Shown here piece by piece: positions 43,782 through 55,050 of a stretch of DNA of 64,000 nt. The stretch covers positions 7,735-71,734 of the forward strand of contig MNCI01016282.1 of assembly GCA_015680685.1 (NCBI GenBank), read 5' to 3'. Origin of the DNA: Gnetum montanum (Eukaryota; Streptophyta; Gnetopsida; Gnetales; Gnetaceae). The translations under genes and the position numbers were made by a program. The notes below the pieces were generated by a model. That model ran no database searches and was not told where the DNA came from. It worked only from the letters and a program-made list of their open reading frames with translations. Within the stretch, counting starts at the first letter, position 1; every line of letters begins with the position of its first letter.

Positions 43782-44150
43782 GTAAGTGTAATTTTAGAAG
43801 TCAATTATAATGAAGCAAGACCTATCTTACCTATCTGTTCCTTTACAATATCATGGCCTAAATACCATATATATCAAATAGATTGTCTGTTTGATACAGG
43901 GGTAGAGGTTTCTCTTGATAGAGAAGAGACCATACCTCTATGTTTTTGGGAAGAAAAAGAACCATTTCACATTTCTTTTAACACCCAAAAATGGCTTCTA
44001 ACTAAACAAGCTAAGCTTCCCGTATTAATGGAAGATAATAAAATTGTATATTTTAATATATGTAAATTTCCTTTACCATCATATGATTGTCTGATAGGTT
44101 CTGATAATTTACAAAATTATGACATAGCTATTACTAAAAATCATATCTGA
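43782..44150 (+). pseudogene. Pararetroviral aspartic protease
   Basis: The active-site triad DTG is at 43893-43901 in the context CLFDTGVEVSL, and a C-terminal YDCLIGSDNL stretch fits the second conserved motif near 44085-44110. It is in the same frame as the RT downstream, with a stop at 44148. Confidence 0.75.
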
Positions 44151-45191
44151 TTAGATGATTACAATTTTCCTAGGATAAATGCTAGGCAAAAATTTGAAAC
44201 CAAAAAAATCCCAAAAAATAATGAAAAAAGAGAAATTTGGATTATCAATCAAATTACATTACAAAACTATAGTTTTGATGATCTCAAAACACAATTATTA
44301 CAATTTGCTAGCGATGATCCCACAACATTCCGACACAAGAAACAACATTGGTGTCGAATCGAATTAAAAGAAGGAGTAAAAGTCAAATCCACCGCTCAAC
44401 ATATAGGGATGTCCCCTAATCTCTGAAAAGAATGCAAAACCAAAATTCAAGAATATTTACAAAGGCAACTAATTCGACCAAGTACCAGTATGTTTGCCTA
44501 TGCAGCATTCTTTGTAAACAAAAGAGCTAAATTAGTTTGAGGTAAAAAATAATTAGTGGTTAATTACAAACCCCTAAATGATAATATTAAGTCTGTCCAA
44601 CATCCTATACCAAATAAGGATGATTTATTCCAACGATTGCCACATACTAATCTGTATTCCAAGTTTGATTTGAAGTCAGGTTTCTGGCAAATCCAAGTCC
44701 AAGAAGAAGATCGTTGGAAAACATCATTCACTGTTCTGGGCGGACTCTACAAGTGGAATGTTTTACCATTTGGTATAAAGACAGCTCCATCCATTTTCCA
44801 AAAAATGATGGATTCAATTTTCCACTCTTATCCATTTATCTTAGAATATATCGATGACATACTAATCCTTAGTAACTCTGTAAAAGAACATATAGAGTAT
44901 TTAAATATTTTTTCTAATCTTGTTGATAAGAATGGTCTTGTCCTTTCTCCCACCAAAATGAAAATAGGACAATCACACATAGAATTCCTAGGATTAGAAA
45001 TTTCAGCAAGAATCATACAGTTACAACCCCACATTGTACAAAGTATAGAAAAATTTCTAAATGTCCTAAAAAATAAATTACAAATTCAACGATTCTTGGG
45101 TTGTATCAATTACATATTAGGTTTCTTTAAAAATCTTGCCCAAGAACAAGAAGTTCTTAATCAACTGTTACAAAAACATTCTCCTCCTTAG
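44151..45191 (+). pseudogene. Pararetroviral reverse transcriptase
   Basis: The open segment 44556-45191 is the best preserved part. It has YSKFDLKSGFWQI, LPFGIKTAPSIFQKMMD and the catalytic YIDD at 44847-44858. Upstream in the same frame are the N-terminal RT motifs, with stops at about 44424, 44538 and 44550. The block NYKPLNDN and the wording around YIDD are of the caulimovirus type rather than the Ty3/gypsy type seen in elements A-C. Confidence 0.88.
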
Positions 45192-45676
45192 AATGAACAA
45201 TGCACCGAGGTTGTCAAAAGGATCAAAAAAACTTGATAGAATTTACCACCATTATTTCTCCCAGGAGAAGGTAAATTCATTCTTGAAACAGATGCCTCTA
45301 AATTATTTTGGGAAGCCACACTAAAACAAGAACAAAACAATACCATCATAATTTGCAGGTACACTTCTGGTAAGTTTAATGAAGTACAAAAAAGTACCAT
45401 AGTTCTCATGAAGAATTATTAGCCATTGTTAAAGGTATTGAAAAATTTAGGTTATTCCTTCAACCACAAAGATTTATTGTTCGGAGTGATTTAAAACACT
45501 TTGACAAATATTTAGAATCTAGAAATCTATCCAAAGTGGCTCATACACGACTTATTCGATGGAGTTTTTTTTTAGCCAATTTTGAATTTGATAATGAATA
45601 TCTTGAAGGGCATAAAAAATTTTTAGCTAATTTCCTCACTAGGGAATTCCAGTTCCCTAGTCCTACTAATGTTTGA
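45192..45676 (+). pseudogene. Pararetroviral RNase H
   Basis: FILETDASKLFW near 45270-45310 holds the first catalytic Asp. After a frameshift near 45400 the reading goes on with HEELLAIVKGIEKFR and VRSDLKHF, which carry the next conserved acidic and basic residues. It ends NFLTREFQFP-type at about 45676. This is the usual C-terminus of the polyprotein. Confidence 0.78.
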
Positions 45677-45871
45677 AGTTTGTACAGATTTTCTACGAGG
45701 CGAAGGATGGACTCTTCATTCTTTTAGGCATTTACGTCCTTGTACAACTCATGAAATATTTCTTAGTTTTCTGTAGTATTTTGTTGAGACCACAGATTCC
45801 AACATAGTTGGGAAGAGTTTTGCTCATTAACTAAAACACACTAGCCTAATTCCTCTATTATCCAAAGAGTT

Positions 45872-46624
45872 TTTATCGCTTATTCTGTTTCATCTATCCG
45901 AACCACTAGGACTGCTATTCCTCCTCCCTATATCCATCTAGCCACCAATGTCAAAATAAGTCATCTAGACTTTGAAACATGGTATAATAATGATTGTCTC
46001 AATTGGCCATACTATCAAACTAATGATTTCCATACGTACCCAATTGAGTTTAATCCACAGTCCATGCCATCCATTGATTCCACTATGTTCTAGTCATGGT
46101 GGGCATGCTTTGGTCATGCCCCTATCCATCTTCCTGATAATTACCCAGGGTATCTTAGAGCATGCCTGGCTGAACATCATGGTGATTTCGCATTTTACGA
46201 TAGTGCTACTACTGTTTCCTGGCATTTTGTGCATATGGCCTTCAGTCCTATGTATTTTTTAGCCACATGCATGACCAAAATAACTGACTAGCAGAACACA
46301 TGGGGCCAAGCATTCTATTAATATGTGTATATGGCCCATTCTTATGACATCCAGAATCATTGTCATGTCAACTTCAAAGTGCCCTACACACTAGAATTGT
46401 ACTAACAAGATCACTGTATCAACGAATATCGCTCTGTAGGAGGAAAAGAAGTCAAAATCTATCTAGTTGGAACCCACTCAGAGGGATCCTATGCCAGTAC
46501 AAGTAGCACACCTTCAAATTCTCCAGGGCATCATAATTATACTTCAGATGATTTTCATAACAGGGTAGTCGATTCAGAAGGAGAAGATGTCAACTTCAAT
46601 CCAAACAGTCCTCCATCACACTAA
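45872..46624 (+). pseudogene. Unrecognised second frame of the pararetrovirus
   Basis: One frame can be followed for about 250 codons with stops near 46092, 46290, 46320 and 46404. It is aromatic-rich in its first part (FETWYNNDCLNWPYY, GHAPIHLPDNYPGYLRACL) and Ser/Asp-rich at the end (STSSTPSNSPGHH, VDSEGEDVNFNPNS), ending at 46624 just before the promoter. The position matches a second ORF or a transactivator-type ORF, but I see no family motif. Confidence 0.5.
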
Positions 46625-46720
46625 AAACGTTGTCTTCCATAAGATCAATAATGCTGCTCTGAATCTCTAAAACTAGATCATCTTGACTGATAGCCATTTT
46701 CTTAAGATGGTTATCACTTG

Positions 46721-46728
46721 TATAAATA
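46721..46728 (+). promoter_or_regulatory. Pararetroviral promoter TATA box
   Basis: TATAAATA in the context CACTTGTATAAATAGCAG, about 100 bp after the last frame. Downstream GTATGAGTTTGTAAG occurs twice (46776 and 46800). A genome-length RNA starting near 46750 would be expected. The AATAAGCATT strings at 46850-46920 are weak poly(A) candidates. Confidence 0.6.
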
Positions 46729-47105
46729 GCAGTGTGACATAGTAATAGAATATACAATAATAGATAGCAAGTTTGAGTATGAGTTTGTAAGCTTCTGCAA
46801 GTATGAGTTTGTAAGGAGAAGATATCAGTTTCTTGATGCTCCCTTCTTAGAAACTAAGCATTCTCTCCTCTACTGAAAGAGAGATCGTTCTTTGATGTGT
46901 CTTGCTCAAGAATAAGCATTCCTTTCAGTCTTTGTAATCCTGTTATGTGAACAATAATATGGTATGTGTTTTCATATCTCTGTGTTATTACATGTGCATG
47001 AACATTTGCATTATCACTGTGTTTGCCACTCATCAACCTTTTTCTTGCCAATCGCCTACCAAAGCCAAGTGCAAAAGCCAACCCTTAGAATGTTAATTAC
47101 TAGGG

Positions 47106-47113
47106 TATTTATA
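47106..47113 (-). promoter_or_regulatory. LTR promoter TATA box of element C
   Basis: The sense strand reads ATCTATAAATACCC. Position relative to the palindromes and to CACATG upstream matches the LTRs of A and B. Confidence 0.65.
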
Positions 47114-47619
47114 GATCCATGGTTGGAGGAGAGACATAATTTGGATGCCACATGTCCTGCGTTCCATGTAGCACAATTGTGAATGTGTCACGTTGATGTG
47201 CTATGCTCAAAGTATTATTCCCAATGGTGCTACGCTCTACAAGACAAGAATAGGAACTGAAAATCTACCAAACGGTGATCATATTGCCCAAACTACATGT
47301 GCCAAAGTCTAAAGAACTACCACGTACTTACAAAAATTCCTAGAACAAGTGCAAATTGGAGCTTATGCTCTAGGACTACGTCTTCCATCCTCTTCCAAGT
47401 AGGATTAAGCGTAGGGACAACTTTGGGGACCAATAGGGGAGGCAAAAACAAGGAAAATTGCTGATTACCAAAGAGATGCCAAAGTAGGAATGAAGGTTGA
47501 TGACAAGCTCTGGGAACTTTTGGGGGCATTCAGTAGCTTTTTCTAAGTGTTACACTATCTACACTATCCATTGTAATGAAGCATAGCATGAACACTTAGA
47601 GAAAATTTGTAGTTTTGGC

Positions 47620-48062
47620 CTACTACACTGTCTATGCTACACAGTGTAGTAGAGCGTAACACCCCATTTTCCAATGAATTTCATTAAAACTGAAAACACC
47701 ACTATGACATTCAGTAAGGAAAGCACCTTTAGCGACTAGAAACTACACTTTTCATGTCAAAAGAGCTTGATACCTCTTCATTTCATACTTTGGAAATTTT
47801 TTGACTGTGGCACCTCTGCTACGCTATCTACGCTATGTAGCGTAGCACAGCGTAACATCTAATTTTGAATGAATTTTGATCAAACTTGCAATGCTTTGCC
47901 ATGGGACACTAATCATGCTCCAAGGATGAAGTGGGATAGGCAATCTTGGAGGTCAAAGAATTACCAAATGCACCTTCCATGTTTGATCCAGCACTTAGGA
48001 AAATTTTAGTCCCACATGGCATGTTACGCTATCTACGTTGTGCAGCATAGCAGAGCATAGCA
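47620..48062. repeat. Palindrome cluster in U3, LTR of element C
   Basis: Three clear palindromes near 47620, 47816 and 48024, spaced about 196 and 208 bp, with weaker copies near 48290 and 48360. Confidence 0.75.
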
Positions 48063-48460
48063 AGTCCAAAGATAGAAAATTTGCTAAACTGTTTAGTTCA
48101 TCCTAAGCATTTTTGACACCTCCTAGCCCATCACTTTGGTGGACCAGAAACCAAGACATGTGTCAAGCTGGGTGAGCTAGAGAGTGTAGCAAGCTTGATG
48201 CCCCGAAAGATAGAAAATTTGTTGAACTATTTAGTCCATCCTCAATGCCTTTTTGTGCAAACTAGCCTTGGAAATGGGTTCTACGCTAACTGTGCTGAGG
48301 AGCATAGCAAATAGACTTAGAAAAAATGTTACATACGTTAGGACTTCCAAGGTGCCATGCTATCTACGTGGCATAACATGACATCATGCTTAGAGAAATT
48401 TTGCCCAAGTTTCAATGCTCTAATGCTAAGACACGAGAGCTCGAAATTAGTGGTGTTTCA

Positions 48461-51250
48461 CAAGGTCCTCATTTTCTTTCTCTTTCATCCTAGGATCTTG
48501 GATAGTCTAGGTGAGTTCACCTAGAGTTGATGTTGTTGAAACATTGCAAGGATAAGATGAAGTTGAAAATAATTCATGGGTGTTGACAAACTTGGTTGTG
48601 AAATGAGTGAGTTTGATATCAAATATTTTTATGATATTTTTGAGCTCATGGTAATCTACCATTATTTTAGTCAAATTTTGAACAATATCTCTTTGGTTAA
48701 TGAACTTTTCCTTAATAACCATAAGCTTCACATTAGCAATCTATAACTTCTAAAGTGCTTCACAGTGGAGCTTATGCTTACTCTAATACTACACGTATGA
48801 GGTAGTCACTTATTTCTCCAACTCACTTTTAGATTAGCTAGTAGTTAAAATTGCAACATTATTGTAGCGTAAGTTGACAAGCTTTATGTACTACATCATC
48901 TTATCAATCTATAGCTCCTTCACTTTGATTTCTCTCGATTAATGATGTTGATGCCATCTTAGACTAGTTGAAAACTAGGATATGGAAGTTGCTAGAAGAC
49001 TTCATTGAGTTTGTTCTTTTTCAATTGGATCTCCTTTTTATTTATTTATTTTTTAGGCCCGCCTATTTTCTATAATGATTCTTAATTTATTTATAGTCAA
49101 TGATCTCATTTTTTTACATTGTGATCTCAATCACTAATTTTTTCCTAATATCTCATACTTTCTCCAATGAGAGATTCTTGTTCTCAACTACTAATTTACA
49201 TACATCTACATTAACTTGGACTAATTTCTCTTGAAAATGCTAAGATAATCTTCAAGTTGATTCTTATCATGTTTAATATTCTACAACTTTCTATTTTCAA
49301 TAACAAGACCTCCATTCTCTTTCATTAATAAGGTGATCTTCTTGTTTAATGCATTAACCATGGCTTCATATAAGAAGGCATTCCATATGGATTCTATTTT
49401 TTTAATCTCTAGCTACTAATGTTTAGCCTTCAACTAATTGAATGCTTCATCTCTAGTTAGGATAATTTGGTTGATGGTAGGGTCAAATAACTGGGCATGG
49501 AGTTGCACCACATCATCTCATAATTGTAGGTTTACCAACTTAACCTACTATAATTGGGTCTTAACAATGGTCAAACTTCCCTTCATTGTAATGAGTTCAT
49601 AGTAGATTATAGTAATATCTTCATGTATGTTGCATATATTTGAAATTATTAGGCTAGCTCCCATTAATCTTTCCAAGACCTTCTTGTGTTGGGCTACACT
49701 CATCTTTGTTTTCTTTAATTCTATCCTTACACATGTTTGGATTTCTATCATTATAGTGAAATCTAAAATTGGAACCACATGGATATTTAAGTCCTCTCAT
49801 ATTCTATTTGCTATCATCTCTACAACAATCTCTTACCCTTAATGTGGCATGATTAGTGTGATTACTTCATTCCCTTACTCTTGTATAATGAAGAAGGATG
49901 CAACATTACCAGATATCTTAGGATGTGGCTTAGTGGAAATGTGACTACTATAGCTCCTATTGTAGGGTTCATTTGAACTATGGCATTTCTTCTTTAGGTC
50001 ATAAGTAAACTTGATAAATCATTCTAATACTATCTTACTTTTCAAGAAACTTCTTTTAATTGGTTTATTATAGGAAAATAATCTTCATTTTTTCTTACAA
50101 GTACTTGATGACTTGAGATTGGTGCACTCAAACTTATGCTAGCACTTATAGTCTCAACTATTAACCTAATTTTTTTTGTGGTAGTAACTCTTCTTAAAGC
50201 CTTACAGGAGGCTTATTATTTATTATCTTTTTCCATGATGTTGTGGTTATCCTACGAAGGACATTATTCTTATAATAAGAAATCCCTTCCCTTCAATAGA
50301 GTTCTCGAATTAGGTACAGGAAGGAGAGTGTCTTCCTATCTTTCTCATTATTTTTAAAATGCTTCTTGATCTCTAAGAAGATTCCTTATGGTAGGTTAAT
50401 TAGAAATTTCATATTGAGAGCTTCACATGCCCTTACAAAAATAAATGTGACCTTACTAGACCATACCATGGGATTGATATGATATAAAATGAACTTGAAA
50501 TAAATTCTTTTTACTTGAATGAGTGCATCATATTCTACCTTATCAACTCCATAGGCTTTCTACATCCATTCCTTATTTGCCTTAATGTTTGATTGGATTG
50601 ATACTTTAGCAATTTTTGTCTCCACATTGGAAATTCTCAAGGCCTCTATAATTATATTACTATAGTAGAAAATGATAATATCCATGATTTTTACTATTAA
50701 ATCCTTTTGATGATTTCCCCAAAAGAGATATGTTTCTGATGGATACAACTCTCAATTAGTAGAGATAGTGGAATAGATAGAAGATACCTGTAACTACTCA
50801 TAGATCTCTTGGGGCATAAATTTCAAGACAAGTCCAAATCTAGATTCTTGTAGAATAGCACTCTATATTTCTTTTGTCCTAATTTTCTACAAGAATTCCT
50901 TCATGAGGATCATCTCTAGATTGAGTGGTGGTTGAGATGCCTCATGCTTCATCGATTGAACTATATGTGCTATGGAAATCTACCTAATAGATTCTATTTC
51001 GTAATCCTCTATCAAGGGTCCTATTATATGGGTTAGTTATTATTCTTCTTCTTATCCATGTTCACATCCTTGTGTACCTCTTAGTCTTTTTTTCCTTCAT
51101 TGTAACACATTTTAGTATCATCTACAAGTAGATTGATGATTAATAATTATATTCCAAGATACCTTACCCTTAATCAACCTCTATGTTAACTCTCTTTCAA
51201 AAAATGTTCATCTCTAAGACCTTGGTGATTACATTTTGATGTTTTAAAGT
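48461..51250 (-). pseudogene. Decayed coiled-coil gene of unknown origin
   Basis: The minus strand has long stretches with few stops: 50950-50150 (LVLKFMPQEIYE, ALIQVKRIYFKFILYHINPM, SSKVTFIFVRACEALNMKFL) and 50100-48500. The latter has heptad-like runs (NALNKKITLLMKENGGLVIE). Short open segments are 50748-50560, 49778-49548 and 48731-48507. I do not recognise the family. An N-terminal globular part plus a C-terminal coiled coil resembles the layout of the antisense gene of elements A-C, but I see no shared residues. It could be a captured gene or an extra ORF of another retroelement. Confidence 0.4.
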
Positions 51251-53233
51251 TCCTAAGGTAGCTAAATTTTCTTAATTCTTAATTAATTTTGATTAAATTT
51301 AATTTTTTTTCCATTTATCGTAGAATTTTAAAATTTGAAGGTATTTGAAGGTTTCTAATTTACAGTTTGATTACCCCACAACATAGAGCTTAAATTTGAG
51401 GGCTTGTAGGGTTTTGTACCATTTGAATCAAAGGACTAAATTGTAACATGGCTCATAGAAAGTCTTAGGCTTTGAGAAATTCCAAAACCTTCCTATTGTT
51501 TTGAAGAATAGTGATAAAATTTTCCCAATGGTGTGCACATATATATAGTTTTTATGCACTACATTGACATTGACGCATTAATGATGTTATGTTGATACAG
51601 CAACATCAATGCATGTATTCAAAGTAATTTTCTTTGAATTTTCTTGATTTTTGAATGATATTTTTGAAATTTTTGAAAAGGTTTGTATCATAAAAATATT
51701 AAGTAGTTGATTATGAGAATTGTAAGACTTAGTAAAGGTTTGAAATAGTAATTTAGATGTAACTAAAAGCTTTGGAATTGGTTGTAATTTTAAGATTTTT
51801 GAGATTTTTTAAGAACACAAGTTTTAAAAAATCAAGAAGTGGTTAACTAACAATGCATGAATTAGACAACCATGTCATGAGGCTTGGAATGTGTGAGGAT
51901 GGTTCTTAAAAAATATCTCCAAAAGTTATAGAACTAAATCCTCCTTAACAAAATCTCCTGCCTATGATGCCATTGTATAACCATCTCATGAAGTATCTAT
52001 GGGTACTTAGAAAATCAAATGGTAATATGATTCTTGCTTCAATACACATGAAAATAACATTCCTAGAATCTTACACTATACTAAATAAAATAATTAATTC
52101 ATAGGTACACATAGTAGTGAGATGAAATGGAGTAAAAGAGATTCTAGATGTGTAACATAAGGTCCATCAACATGTTTTTAATGGATCCTACATGTTAGGG
52201 CATGATTAAAATAATCAATGATGCCTATTAGTTGGAAGTCCAAACTAAGTCTATACCACTTGCAGTAACATCACATTACATCATAGTAGAATAACCAAGA
52301 GATGAACTTGCCATCATATAAAGAACAACAATACATCATAAAAAAGGATTGATAAACATACATTAGAGTTACTAGAGATAATTCATTAATCATGAGTACT
52401 TATGTTATGGACCTTGACCACTAGTTAGAGAAGAATTTTTTGGCATGGTTCATATGCCTTTCCATTGATACCGTAAGAATAATTTCATTAGGTTTTAATT
52501 AATTATTTAATGTGTTACCCTTATCATATGACTATTTTTAGGCATGGGCCACATTCCTTTCTAGCTTCATAAAAAAGGGACAATTTTGTGTAAATAATAT
52601 TTTCCAAAATTAATTAGAAACATAAGTGGTAAAGTATAGTAGAACCTAGGTGGAAGCCCAATTAATTAGCAAATTCCCTTGATTCCAAACCCTTATCTAA
52701 TCCTCTTAGTCATTCTTTCCTTCCTCAAGGTATGTGATCATGGGTTACTTTTAGTTTTAAATGTGACAAGGATCACATTATTCTCATTGATAAGTACCTA
52801 TTATGAATAGAAAATAAGGAATGTATGATGTAGTCTTCCTACTTTGTACAATTATTTCTTTAATAACTTTGATAACATTGGACATAATTCCAATAGTCAA
52901 GTTGGTTTCTAGACAAAAGCAATAATTTCATTATCAAAAATATTTTTAAAATAACTTAAAGAAGCTTCTAGGAATATTTTTACTTGTACTATACCAAGTA
53001 TTAATAAATTTTAATAAATTTTTTCTAAGCCAAATTTGTCCTTATCTTATAAGAACAATGTTTCTTAAGGTGCTTATTTTTCAAGTTGTAAAACTTGGGT
53101 TTGAGCTTAGGTGTAGCTACTCAAAAGAGCTTAGGATTTTGCTCATCCAATGATCCTTCTAGAGCTTCACCTTGGTAGGATGAACATTAAGCCTCTAGAT
53201 GATTATGCTTTATTATTCATTTATAATCCATCA
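51251..53233. other. AT-rich stretch with no recognisable gene
   Basis: About 2 kb of AT-rich DNA with no open frame over 60 codons, no tandem array and no LTR-like ends that I can see. Probably old, unrecognisable repeat sequence. Confidence 0.5.
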
Positions 53234-55050
53234 TTGTAGGACCCTGCACTATATTGTTATGCGTTTATTATGTGCAATTAGTTGCAATTGGGAATCCGAA
53301 GCATGAATAGCTAGTTATGATATCATAAGTAGTTAGATATATCATGAAAATTTAGTTCATATGATTCTAATGATATTTATATATATGTATTTGAATTATG
53401 CAAACTAATCTTCTCGAGCATGTTACATTTTGTGACTAGCATGAATGAAGGACATGGGGGCATAAGCAATGGTTTGGTATGTGCATATAACTTATGCTTA
53501 AGTTATTCAATTAAGTGTAATGATGATATGGTCATGTTGTAGATGTCTAGTTATGCATTTGATGATATGGTTATGTTTTAGTTATTTTGTATTAGTTGGA
53601 GGTTTGATTAATTTTTAAGTTAGAGTACCTATGAGTCAATTATGAGTTTTGGATCCATGAGATATTATTTGTGGCATGTAAATTAGAATTGAACTTATAA
53701 ATTGAATGCATAAAATAAAATAGGTTTACAATAATAATTTGATTTTATATAAAATATAACCATAAAAATAAATCATTTTTCTTTTCTTGATCATGCATTT
53801 CATGTTTTCATCCAAAGCCCTTATCTCTTTATCATTGTTGCAATTCTTGATGGATCTCAGAGATTCTAGGATCCTTTAGAGCTAGTAGCAATATTGAGTG
53901 TCTTGATTCAAGCCTTGGTGGGATCAATATAGAGTTCATACAACAACCATAGGTTGTGAGTATACAAATATCATAAATTATTACAATTATGTTAGGTTTG
54001 GTAGTGTTGTATTGCATGGGATCTATAGCACTAAGTGCTTATATCAATAAGCATACTTGTGAACATGGGATTAGCTTTAGTCTAAGTAAGCTTATACATG
54101 TTGTGCTTGTATTACACTATTTTTGTAAATATGTTTGATTCTAATGTATGTGAAAAATTAAGTTTATTATGACTTCAACAATCTAGGAATGATGTACATA
54201 GCATGGGTTCTTTATGAGCATTTGGTGGGTGGAGCTAACACAAGCAAGTGGACTAATTGGAGAATAGGCATCCTAGAGGTGGAATAAAATGATCTCACCT
54301 AGGATGCATTAGCAAGGATTCTATCTTAGACCTCATTCTAGAAGTGGAAGAGCATAGGTGTGATATATCCTATGGTTGTTATGAGATCTAGAAGAGCCAC
54401 AAGTAGTACCTATAACCTACCCTCTAAAAGACTAATGGCTTTAAGTCAAAGGTTCACAAGCACTAGCACTAGTAGTGATAATAAAGAATAAGTAAAGAAT
54501 GGTAGACATGATATTACTAAGTACTCATATGAATGAACACATACTATATATCTAGTATGTATGTATCAACTGCCATAGGGATTGATGATTATATATTTCT
54601 TGGAGCACTATTTGCTATATTAGATTATGCACAGGTTATTCTATGAGTTCAATTGATTAGGTTTTTATGTGAGTAATGATATGATTCTATCTAATTATGC
54701 ATGGGTTTGGTTAATGGTACATGCATTAGATGACTAAGGCTTAGATATGCATGGTCATATTCAAGTTCTAGAAAAGAAATAATATTTGGAATGATGTGTT
54801 AGAAATATTAGTTATGGTAGCATGTGCAAGTTTATAATTATATTATGATTTAGTTTGGTATGAGTTGATGTGTATATGTGCATGCTTGTTGATTCACCTT
54901 ATTAAAGGTTATTATTTCCCATTCTTATCCTCTAGTTCAAGGTATATCAAGCATCTAATATATAAAATATAAAGGATTCTCACTTAGTTTATACTAACTA
55001 TATTTTATGTAGGTGATGGAATCAGGAGTGTCAAAGTATCACAAAACCCA
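53234..55050 (-). repeat. Possible 3' LTR of element D
   Basis: It starts TGTAGGACCC on the plus strand (sense end GGGTCCTACA), a common LTR terminus in chromoviruses. It lies just beyond the integrase end of element D, where a 3' LTR is expected. The right boundary is not clear and no second copy was found right of 58450, so this is tentative. Confidence 0.3.

Larger units (their letters stand above)
40411..46990 (+). mobile_element. Endogenous pararetrovirus, caulimovirus-like (decayed), in the LTR of element C
   Basis: On the plus strand, in order: a tRNA-Met-type primer site, a movement-protein-like region, a variable linker, coat protein with a zinc knuckle, aspartic protease, RT, RNase H, a second frame of unknown type, and a TATA box. 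This order is that of Caulimoviridae with a polyprotein, as in petuvirus-like and florendovirus-like groups. No LTRs and no integrase are present. The flanks are the two halves of the LTR of C, so it integrated there as a linear piece, apparently opened close to the primer site. It is about 6.6 kb, slightly short of the usual 7-8 kb. Many stops and at least four frameshifts; it cannot be expressed as such. Confidence 0.85.
29624..48460 (-). mobile_element. Element C: outermost Tat-clade Ty3/gypsy retrotransposon, 5' part
   Basis: The sense strand is minus. Reading leftwards: 5' LTR (48460 to 39830, split by a pararetrovirus), PBS, gag and protease (39317 to about 35700), an antisense multi-exon gene on the plus strand (31347-35056), and a fragment of RT (29892-29624). 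The RT frame is cut at 29624 exactly where the LTR of element B ends. The rest of RT, RNase H, integrase and the 3' LTR should therefore lie left of this window, beyond element B. All frames are interrupted. Family membership rests on gag, PR, RT, antisense gene and LTR ends shared with elements A and B. It must be older than both B and the pararetrovirus, because both are inserted in it. Confidence 0.85.
46990..48460 (-). repeat. 5' LTR of element C, right piece (U3 side)
   Basis: LTR similarity resumes near 47020 with the same block that precedes the TATA region in the LTR of A. A TATA box on the sense strand lies at 47113-47106. TAGC palindromes lie near 47620, 47816 and 48024. The LTR ends GGTGTTTCA at 48460. 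Within U3 a block starting GATAGAAAATTTG recurs about 150 bp apart (48068 and 48217). The junction with the virus is only placed to within about 50 bp. Confidence 0.75.
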
